A stretch of 64,000 nucleotides of DNA from Trogon surrucura (lineage: Eukaryota; Chordata; Aves; Trogoniformes; Trogonidae), in NCBI GenBank assembly GCA_020746105.1, contig CM036619.1:56531135-56595134 (forward strand), in the 5' to 3' direction. Shown here piece after piece: positions 38,901-50,900 of this stretch (position 1 is the stretch's first letter; every line of letters starts with the position of its first letter). Made by a program: the position numbers and the translations under genes. Below the pieces are notes generated by a model that worked only from the letters and a program-made list of their open reading frames with translations, had not been told where the DNA came from and ran no database searches.

Positions 38901-41900
38901 CAACTTTGAATCTGGGTTTGGCTGGGTTCTCTGTTTGGTTGGTTTTTGTTGTTGTTGAAGAATCAGTTTTATTTTCACAAGAAAAGAGTGGGGGAAGGTA
39001 AAAATGCACTCATAATCTAAGTTAGGATTTTATCTCAGGCTCATAGTCCTTTAATTCAACTCATTAATCTGATTGAAACTAGATGTTTTCCTGCGTTTAT
39101 AGTTAGGCCATGCTCACACACACAGATCAGTCTTTTTAGAATAAAGTATTTCAGTTGAAGAGACCTACAATGATCATCTAGTCCAACTACCTAAACAATT
39201 TAGAGCTGACCAAAAGTTAAAGCATGTTATTAAAGAGCATTGTCAAAATGCCTCTTAAACACTGACAGGCTTAGGGCATTGAACACCTCTCTAGGAAGTC
39301 TGTTCCGTGTTTGATGATCCTCTTGGTAATGAAATGCTACCTAATGTCTGGTCTAAATCTCCCCAGGTGGATGAGTCTTTGAACCATTCCCATGCATCCT
39401 ATCACTGAATCCCAGGCAGAAAAGCTCAGCACCTCCCTCTCCATGTCCTCTCCTCAGGAAGCTGGAGAGAGCAATCCCTGAGCCTTCTTTTCTCCAAACC
39501 AATCCAACCCAAAGCTCTCAGCTGCTCTTCATAGGAACATGTTGTGATGCACAACCTCCTGCTGTCAAGGGACCTGACTCAAGATGTATTTTGAAGCAAC
39601 AAACACATTCCGCAGCAGCTATACACGAAATAAATTACACAGATAATCCTCATACCACGAAACAAATTGCATTATTATTTATTTTTGTATCATAATTGTA
39701 CCCTTCACTAGGTAGCTAAAACACTGTAACTGGACCGATTTCTAAACTACAGAAATTAAATTAATACAATTAAGTTGTGACATAACTAACTGAGGAGAAA
39801 AAAAGTCACTTCAATATTCAGTGAAATTCCTTCTATGACAGGGTCCCATTTTCCTATTTTTAAGTCTGTTGATCACACTATAAATTTAAAAACGCAAATG
39901 GAAGAAATTATGTCAGAATACCAATGTAATTATTGTTACCAATATAACTATTTTTATCTAGCTACCACTAAAAAAGTTACCAACCATTGTACCAATAACC
40001 ACTAGTTTTACTTCCTCCATTTCTCTCCTCTCAAGCTCAACTTTCTCTTCTATGTTCCTCTCTTTTCCCTCCACATTTATTCTCCCCTAATACTCCTACA
40101 GTGAGTGGTCCAATTTAGATGTCATCTTAGACAGTGTAGAACATGATGACTGCTCGCCTCTACATGCCTTAACACATAAATATGCACCAAAGTTGACTAG
40201 ACACCTGATGCTTTGGATTTACTGAACTGAACATTCTGATAACTGGTTTCACCAGGCAAAAATTAAGCGAACAGAACTGCTAAATCCACTCTCTATCAGA
40301 CGTAAATATCACTGATAAAAAAAAAAAGTGCAGCTGCTTACAATCTAGGTGTTTGATGTCTCCTAACAATTCAAACAGAAAGTGAGGTGAGTGGATTTGA
40401 CTCTGCTGTCCTTGTATATTGTGAAATTAAGCTCAGCAGTACATCTGGCTCGATGTTCCTCTGCCACCGATGCTGAGAAACACTTATTATTTAAATAATA
40501 GCTCCAGCATCTCAGCTTATAGTCAGGAAACAGATCATTCAAATGGCAGCATCCTGATAAACACATACTAACAGGGAAGAGAGGGGTGATAAAAATAAAT
40601 CAACTAGTACATAAACAATTTATAGTTCTATTAAAGTATCGTCACTGTTACCTTACACACTCATTTTCACTTTCAACATCAAGACATCAATCCAAATGAA
40701 AAGATACATCAACACAGCAGAATTCATATTCTAACAAAGCCCCTCAAGTGGATATTTGTCTTTGACTTAGCCCAATTACAATTCATCAACAATCTAACCA
40801 CTCCTCATCTAAAATGCATAAAGAGCATATTTTTCATTATTCAATAAACAAAGATACTTTGATATGCCCTAGACTTGGAAGGTTATCCCAAAAAAGCTAT
40901 CAAAAAGGCTGTTAACTGAACATTGCCTCTTCCGCCCTACCCGGCTTTCAAACCAACTTCGAGCACTTGCCCAAGTACCAAGGGATCTTTTGTAAATTTA
41001 AAAAATACAAAAAAAGACATTTTAACATAAGTGTACTGGTTTTGGCTGGTATAGTTAAAATTCTTCATAAGAGCTTGTACGGGGCTGTCTTGTGCACCTC
41101 CAACCTACTGTCTGTCAGGGCAGTGTAAGGAGTAGAAAAGGCCTTGACTCCATGTAAACACTGTTCAGCAGTAACTAAAACATCAGTGTTATCAACACTA
41201 GTTTCAGCACAAATCCAAAACATAGCACCACACAAGCTACTGTGATGAAATTTAATGCTATCCAGCCAAAAAATGTCTTTTAATCTGGTCTTGCATGTTT
41301 GCACAAATATGCAAAAGAGTAGAGTTAAGACATCAGGAGTGTCTATAAAAACATGCTATTCCAGCAGCTCAAAGTCACTAGTAGTGATGAGGGGTGGAAT
41401 AATAACTGGACAACAGTGTGAAAAACAATCACAGTGCCCCTATTTTCTATCTATATAAGCACCAAAGCAGAGCAAAATGAATAAATATGTTCACTTATTT
41501 AGATCGAGTACTTGCAAACGCCTCTTCAGAACTCTACATTATTACCGCCAAACACAAGGCAGCATCACGTAACATGATAAGCACTGGATTTTGTTTCCAT
41601 ATCTGACTAGCACTGCCCTGTTATATGACACAAGCCAGTAACTCCCCCTCTCTGTACCTTCATCTTCCTGTCCAATCATTTGTTTGACTGGTTTTTGTAG
41701 AAGTTGTTCAGGCTCATCTATCAATCTTGCACCTGGTCTGTACTGTACCAAGAATATATTAACACCCCGTGCTTTTAAGTTCTGGTTTCTATAAGTCATC
41801 CTCTGGTTTATAGCAAGGGTACAACTACTTACAAAAATTATTAACTAACATGGCCCATACAGCAATCTTGCTGAGACAGACCATGTTTAGAGGTACTTAA

Positions 41901-44900
41901 GTCAATCGTTAACAACCTTTGTTGAGCATACTACAACAAAGCACAAGTATATTTAAAACTCGGTCCCCTATAAAACCATTGTCTATAGGTTGAATTTCAA
42001 GTAAGCTGACTTTTCTACTATGTATCGTCATAGCACCTTTCACAAAGATCTTGATCATATTACATCTTTTAGAGACAGGTGCAGATCATGTTTGCGAAAA
42101 TAACTACTACTTTTATTTAATAATGAAACTCTTTGCCATAGACTGTTCAGTAGCAAGGTCTAAATTTATTTGGTTTCTTCTACTGTATTTGCTATGGGGT
42201 CCATGGCAGAAACACATCCTCCCTCATTTTGGCATGGAAACTCAGTAAGAAGACAGGTATTCTAAAAATGACCAATGTTCATTTCTGAAAGCTGAGATGA
42301 ATTTTAAAGATTCGAGGTTTCCAACTACTTTTACAGTTCTTTTATCTTCTGCATGCCCAAACCATTCTCAAGATCTATTAAGAAGTCTCTATGGCAGTTG
42401 CTATAGACATATCTAGTAAAATGGACTAATCTCTACTCAACTATAGTACAGGCTATTTACTATGATCTATGTCAGTTGTTACCATAAGGATGTCCAGGTT
42501 AATGTAGCACTTACATGTAGAAAGGACTTAGTTCTGTTCTGCTATTCAAGTAAGTAATTTTTCTGTTTAATTGAAAAGCAAAAATAGTAGTCCTATGAGC
42601 CCAACTATTTGATATCATAATCACAAAATAATAGCAGCAGGTTTTCTTCTAAGTTACCATCCGCTATGCTATGAAAGAATAAATTCAGCTTACATTCAGA
42701 TTTCTGAAGAACACAAGTAGCATTTTCAGCCCTTCAATATTGTAAATACATTCATTTTCCTCTCATTTTCTCTAAGAAATATCATTTTGCATCTTGATTT
42801 TCTGCAAAAAGAAATCCACCACAGTATGAGCATGGAAGCTAAACATCTTTATTTGTCCAGTTAACAAGTCACTACTCCTGCCCTTTCATACTGCACTACA
42901 TTCCAGCTCTGGTTCCTCAGTGACATCACAGATCAAAGCATCAGTCGTGCTATTTCAGCTTTATTTTTTAGCACAAATTTACTGCACCGCTTCAGTAACA
43001 TTAACCAAAAGCTATCGCAATGAGAGTAACACAAATATCACAGCATGCATTTGTCATGCGGAATTCCACCATGCTGCCTGGCCAATGTAGGTTACCATTC
43101 TTTGGTGATCACAGATGCCATGGTCAGAAAGCAGGAGTTGATTTTTCCAAGCAACACTTAAAATCTACTATTTTCCTGCCATAGTCTGAAAATGAATGTA
43201 CATATTAGATGCCACACGTTTACGCTTGCAAACGTTTTTGGAGGAAAATACAAGTTTGAACAGCATGAAATTTTACTCAACAAAATTAGAAAACAGGTGA
43301 ACAAAAGTATAAAAGGGATCTTAGATTCCAGTCCATCCTCCTTATTAGCAGAAATAAGAACCACACTTTGTCTGTCCCCTAAATTTCTACTTCAAACATG
43401 GAGCATTACATGCCTTGAGCCTCTTATGAATGTGAATTCACCACAGCTGTACACACAGACTTTGCTGTGTGCACTCCAAGTTTGGTGGGATTGGGTTGGG
43501 GGTGGGGAAGAAAGTAGAAAGAGACCTAGGAGGAAGGAAGAAGATAAGAAGGGGGAAATGCAAAGCAGCTCTGATGCAAAGCTGCTGTGCTAACAGCAAG
43601 GCTTACCACATTAGCCCCTATGTAGCACTTTCATAGCAGAGCTTCAAGCTAACACCTGGAAGCAGAGACAGAGCAAACCCTTCAAAATGAAGCCTCAGTA
43701 CAGGCTCGGGGGAGACATGTTTAGCAGATGAAAAAAAGATTCAGGAATCAAAATCAGCAGCTGTTTATACACAAGACTTATGCATGTATCTCACAGTAAA
43801 TTTAAAAGGTCCACTAGACTAAACATAACAAAGAATATTTTCATTTAGCAAAGGTCTTCAAAAAAGAAGGTATCATTATCAAGCATGGCAAAGGAGTTGC
43901 ATTTCTCAACAAGCATCAGAGAAAACAATGAGTGATATAACATTATTTAAGCTTCAACAACTTAAGCAGCTACAGACAAGTTTGTCTCTTCCAGATATAC
44001 ACAAGCAGCAGTGAAAATCCAGATTTGCTCTGAAACAAAGGAATTGTTCTCACACTGCTCACTAGTAAGTTACTTGCACAATAGCAGAATGTACCTTCTA
44101 ATGGTTAACGGTTTGACCTGCAACAAAAGCTGGTCCAGAGGAAACCGAAACAAAGAGAAGGGCATCCAAGCTACCAGTTAAAACAATCAAGTTTATATTT
44201 TGTCCAATGATTTCCTGTTGGGAGCATGCCACACCCATACCAAGGTACTCAATTCCCCACTATTTAAGTTTCTATCTCTTACCCCTTCCAAACAACTGCA
44301 TACAATTTAGAATTGTGCAATGAAGCTGGAGTGAAGCAAAAGTCAACTAGTGCAGCCTGGAAGTTCCTCTAAATTAGTTTTTTCTCCCCTGGAAGTTCCT
44401 TACAATCAAAGAAAGGTATCCACCCTCTCTCTACAGAATCCTACTCCTTGTGGGGTTTTTGATTGACTCCATGACCAACTGAGAATTTTGTAGCACTGAG
44501 AATCCCACCTCCACCTTCAACCAGGATGTTCTCCCTGGTCCTGCCATGCCAGCACACATACATTCACTTTGCCTGGGGCCTTGCTCAATTCTGACCCCTA
44601 ACTAGGTACCTGGAACACACAAAACATCAAGTTCAAACTATTTATGCTTTAACCCTGGACTAACTGGGAAGGAGAGCATTATGAAACAAGCAGCTGCAGC
44701 TCAAAGGCTTGTGCTAGCTTTGCAACACTGATGTGACACCATGAGTTATGACATACCACCTACTAATCCAACTGCTGCACTTGAAACAAGTGTTGCTCCG
44801 CTGTGCAGTTACTTCAACCGGTTCGGTCACAATAACTGAATACACTTACTGGGGCTAAATGCTGCAGAGAAGGCAAGTTCTACAACTAATACATTCATAA

Positions 44901-47900
44901 TCTATAAAACATGGCTTTGCGACATAAATCACTGCGAACTTCCTAACTACTTCTCCTCTCTTCATATAAACCCCAGGCAACAATCTTGAGATGTTGTTTG
45001 ACAGCACCCAAACCTCCTGGTGGGACCATTCGGAGGCTGATATTAATACTGTAACTCTTCACACCCTTCCTCCTTCTGCAACTCTCCACTTTTCCTGCCT
45101 GTGCTCAATATTAAGTATGAAACTGGTCTATGGGAGAAGACTGTGATCCATAGAATGCAGTGGATTCACTCTTAGGAAAACATAAGAACACTCGTGAGTG
45201 CTGATTTCAACGCTATTTAAAATAAGAGTTTCCTCTAATAAAACATACATACCAGCAAACTTGCACAAGAAAGTATTCCCTACAGACTAATCACACTATT
45301 CCTCCTGCAGGCTAGAGAGGAAGGAAAAGGTGGTCTCTCTACCATTCAAACATTTGGGAACAGTTCAGGCACTATGGCAACAAGACAAAAATTACCTAAG
45401 CACTTGTTTATCAAAGAAAAATGCTTCAACAGTCTGTATTACCATTCATATAGAATGTCACTTTTACACATTAATACACCTAGGTTTTACAGAAACTGTA
45501 TTGCAGACTAATGAATAATTATTGTACTATGTGCCTTTCATTTTTCTTTACCTTAAAAACAGTAAAAATAAAAAACACACACCAAAGCAGTACTCTCAAC
45601 TCTCCACGCAGCTGTTCTGCTGTTGCCAATGAACACCTTTCACAAATGTATTTTGACATTTTGTTCAACCTATATATTGAAGAGGATTTTAATGCCCTAT
45701 AGCCAGAAAGAATCACAGCATCCTGCCCAAACCCAGAAAAAGGCACATTAATTTTTCTTATGCTTTACCTTCTAAAGCAGACAGAGAAGCCTGATGTTCT
45801 GTGTTCCTTTAAGGGCAGCTGTCCCTGCCCCACTCTTCCAAAGATGAAATTGCTACTCCAGTTCTCAAAGCAGAAGCTATCCTTTCATCCAGTGCTGCTA
45901 CTGTTACAAGTCACCTCTTGCAGCTACTATTCTTACAATGAAAGTTTCCTGCCCACACAGAGGGAAAGTCTCAGCAACAAAAGACACACACAGGAAAGAA
46001 AGGCTTTTTATCTTGAACACACTGTGGTCTGCCACCTCCACAATAGGTCGGCAGTTAGAAACAACTGCACAAACACCAAGTTTTCACTCTATCTTAAATT
46101 TAAGATTTTGAAAATTTCAGCTCCTTCCTGACTCCTTCACTCCTTCCCCTTTTTGGTTTGTTTTTTGGGGTTTTTTAGCCATCCATATGAAAGATACAGT
46201 GAGGAGGAGAATACCTGAAGTCCTAGAAGATAAACCAGGAGACATGGGCAAATTTAAAATAAAAACTAGCAAAAAAACACCCCACAACCAAACAAAAAAA
46301 CAACCCACACAACAAAACATTACCCAAACTTAATTAAGGATCCCTGTCAAGAGACAGGAGCATAAAAGGTGGCTGTCGAAAACCACATTTACACATCAGA
46401 AGAGATGCTACTGGCCTTTGGAAGCTGAAAGCCTATAAAATAACCTTTTTTCTTTTTTTCCAATCCTCTGCTAGGTGAAATGGAGAAAACGTGCAGCTGC
46501 ATGAAGAAGGTTCATTAGTCTGTATCAGATCAGGCACAATCCTTACCTCTTATCATCTCCTTCTCTCTAAGATTGTAAGAGGTTGTTTGAGAAAGAGACT
46601 AACCATTACCCACCTAAGACCACTAAACCCAGAATTCCAAGGGGACACAGCCATCCACCAGCATCTATCAGTTGCTATGAGGGTGAATCACCACATTAAG
46701 AGACAAATTAAGAGTTGGGAGAATTAAAAGCCAATCCCCAGGGGAAGCAACAGACTTAACACGTGTATTTCATTTGCTTTAAAAAATGGTTATTAGATTC
46801 CCAACAAAACAGAACCTTGGTCCCAACAGAGAACTGACTCTAAACACTAGAGAAAGTCTGCTGTTAATTTCAGTTATTTTTTGCAACACAGACATTAAAG
46901 ATTGCAGACTCCTGAAATGCCAACTCAGTAACTCGAACTATCTCAGTACTCTTTCACCAGAGCTAAGACTCCAATGTGACCTTGGAAATTTAGCTATATT
47001 CAAAGTTGGAATTAAGTCTATGAAGTGACCTGACTTGCAGTCTATACGTAACAACTAAGAGCATAACAACATTTGCCAGTTCTTGTTCTGTGGCAAAGGA
47101 AGAAAGGAACCACAATGAAAAAGCTTCTTCTGTTACTACGTGCAGTTACGTGAAAGGAAAAGTGAATTTTAACATATTGAATGTACGTTATGTCAGTATA
47201 ATTCACTAGAAGTGAATAAGAACTACAACACAGCATCAAGCTGTGATCGTGATTTGACACTACGGAAAAATAGACTGATGTTATGAACTAATAAAAAAAA
47301 TCTTTTGACTTGAAGCATAACTATAAAAAGAAGAAACTTTAAAACAAACTGGAATTAGCTTCTACTTAAGAAGAGATTTGTGTGCTACCCAAGGTCTAAA
47401 AGAATAATTAAAAGCATCCAGCCAACACAAGCTCGCCGCTAATGCCAGATGACTTACTGATCACCTGGAAAAAGAACATTTCATCAATGGTAAATCAATT
47501 TTTGACATCCGCAGACGCACAAAGTGCATTTTCTTCAGCTTAGCTAAGTAACTAGTTCACTCAGAGAAGCCTGCTGAGAGCAAAGGTTAGAAAAACCTGT
47601 CCTCCCTTTCCAATGAATGAAAAAGAAATACTAAAATTGAAGGTATATTAGATCATAGCTACTGTATTTATTCAATTTTTAGAACTGTTTGCCCCACTAG
47701 TAAAATCCAACTAATAACACTAGACTATTTTAATTTTTTAATCTATCATACAGTTAAACTCTTACACTAAAGAAAACAAGCTTAGACAAAGGTGCTTAAT
47801 TATCTATAGAAACTCATTTAACAGTTCTTAGCTAGATCTAAACTATGCTTAGATACTAAAATACCATTTTCTGGATTTTTGGTTAAAACATCCAAGCACC

Positions 47901-50900
47901 AAGTACACAGAAAAAGGTAACTACCACTCACCATTTTTCAACAAGATAAAAGGTAAATCTTCAGAATCTGAATCTTAAGCTACATAACCACCAAAGCATG
48001 CAAACAGTACTTGTAACTATTAAGAGTCCAAAAAGCTGCATGTAAATGCAGCCGTCATATATCAACAATTTTTCCAAAAACACACATATGCAAACCAGCA
48101 TTAAACCCAGTTATTAGATCAAAACTTTTTCTCTTTCCTCATCTAAATCACAATTAAAATCCCAAGTTAAATAAAGCTATCTCCTTTCACAATTCAAATC
48201 CTAATTACAGATGGCTCTACTTTTCAGAATGCACATCCTGCACACATCAATGGACAGACTGAAAGAAGTCAGTATGACGGTACATTTGATTGCTTCTATT
48301 TGTACTGATCCATTCTATCTTCAGAAACATACAGGTGGAGGGCAGGGGGAACACAAACTATTTAAGAAGAGTCATAGGGACCATTTTATTTATCATCAGC
48401 AAGATGTAATTCCACAACTATGTTTGCTTTTCAACCATTTTTTGTCTTATTTTCTTTTCTGTCCTGTACTTAGACAATTACTCTATTTTGATTTTGTATG
48501 CACAAAAGAAAGATTTTTTTAAAAAGCCAAATTTTCCCTGATTTCTTGTCATATACTGTGCAACATTTTAGGCAAAAAAAATCAAGGAAGCCAATAGTCC
48601 AAGTAATGTTCTGAGTAACTGTCCAGCTGACACTAAACTGCTACCTTAATTTTACCACCTTACAGTGGCCAGATGGGATGGGGAGGCTATCGCATTCAAT
48701 TTTCATCCTATTGCCTTTAGGCTGGGTTGCTGTTTGGGTTGGGTTTTTTTCCCTTAAGTGGATATCACACAGTTAGGTTCACCTTTACAGTGAAATGCAA
48801 TGCAATATGTTTACTTATTTGAGGTTTAGGGTCAATAACAAAGTTGCCTTTCACAGTAGGAACTTATATTTAAGAACTAAATTTCTTTTATAGTCTTCTG
48901 TATGTTCAGCCAGGATACATTCATTGATTTTTTTTTTTTTTACTTTGAACTACCAAATAAGGTAAAGCCTCTGGGAAAATCAGAATTTCTTTGATTATTA
49001 TCACAGCTTTTGACATCTCTACAGAAAGAAAATATGAGCTAAAATTGTAGTGCTGAAATACCGTGTGCCACGCTATGTAACTACTTAAAGCAATCATCTG
49101 TGTAGTGTACTATCAGGTGTAAAGTATGCATTCACCTGAGAAAAAATAATTTAAAAATCAGAGCTTTTCAGTGGTTACCAGGCAACCGAGAGCAGAACAT
49201 AATATGAAGCTTTGAAAATAGAAATGCAAACCAAAGCCAAAATTAATTATTTAAAAGTCAATCCAGATGCTTTATCAACCATCCTCTAAAAGCCTTTCTT
49301 AAAAAAAGCTCCTGTTTAATCTCTAACCTCTTACACAAATAAACAAAAGGCAATTTTTAAATAGATGCCTTCCACAACATACATTCTGAAGGTCTCCCAC
49401 TACTTTAAAAGCAGATTTACTACTCCGTTGAAATCTGGGAATGTTTCATTTAATTTAAATATTTATCAAGTTCTCTTTGGGAAACGGCAAACTTTCTTTT
49501 ACAAGCAACTATTAAAATAGTACTCTAAAGATATACTAATTACTGTTTTATACTTCAGGTTAATTAGCATCCAGTGAGTTGGCACTATAAATGAGGGGAC
49601 ACACAAACTGTACAGTTGTACAGGTTGTCGATTTAACTCCAAGTTTTCAGTGAGACAAAGATCATGAAGCAGCTAGCTTTCACTCCGCATATCTAAAAAG
49701 ATACACAGATTCTTGATTCATTACTTTTAGAACCAACTGTGTACTGTTGCTTGCTCAACACCAGGACTTTCTCCTACTGCTTTAGAACATGACCAACAAC
49801 CGGTATCTCTTGGTCACCTGAAGGATTCTTTCATTGTCTTTCGTACGTTTATTGCATTAGAAAATGGTCAATCCCATTGTAGATTCTCATTATCCAAAAA
49901 AAAATTTAAAAAAAAAAAAGTGATTCAGAATCATACCTAGAGTCACTGATGAGCTACAAAGGAATGTCTGATCCAGTAAAATGCCCTAAGCCATACATCT
50001 AATCACAGAATCACAGAATGTTAGGGATTTGAAGGGACCTCGGAAGATCATCAAGTCCAATCCCCCTGCCAGAGCAGGAACGCCTAGATTATGCTACACA
50101 GGAACGTGTCCAGGCAGGTCTTGAATGTTGCCAGAGAAGGAGACTCCACAACCTCTCTGGGCAGCCTGTTCCAGTGTTCTGTCACCCTCACTGAGAAGAA
50201 GTTTCTTCTCGAGTTTAAGCGGAACCTCTTATGTTCCAGTTTCAGCCCATTACCCCTTGTCCTATCAGTGGTTGTCACCGAGAAGAGCCTGGTTCCATCC
50301 TCGTGACACTCACCCTTTAGATATTTGTAAACATTAATGAGGTCACCCCTCAGTCTCCTCCAAACCAAAGAGCCCCAGCTCCCTCAGTCTTTTCTCATAA
50401 GGGAGATGCTCTACTCCCTTCATCATCCTAGTTGCCCTGTGCTGGACTCTCTCCAGCAGTTCCCTGTCTCTCTTGAACTGAGGGGCCCAGAACTGGACAC
50501 AATATTCCAGATGGGGTCTCACCAGGGCAGAGTAGAGGGGAAGGAGAACCTCTCTTGACCTACTAACACACCCCAGGATGCCATTGGCCTTCCTGGCCAC
50601 AAGGGCACAGTGCTGGCTCATGGTCATCCTGCTGTCCACCAAGACTCCCAGGTCCCTTTCCCCTACACTGCTCTCTAATAAGTCATTCCCCGACTTATAC
50701 TGGAACCTGGGGTTGTTCCTACCCAGATGCAAGACTCTACACTTACCCTTGTTATATTTCATTAAATTTAATCAGAGACCCAGGCTAAGATCTTTACACA
50801 CACATCTAGTCTTTATCACTCCTGGTTTCTCCACCGTTACCTCACAGTTTTTTTGCTATTGCTTGATAATGGATCAATTAAAAGTCAGAGATTTACTGAA

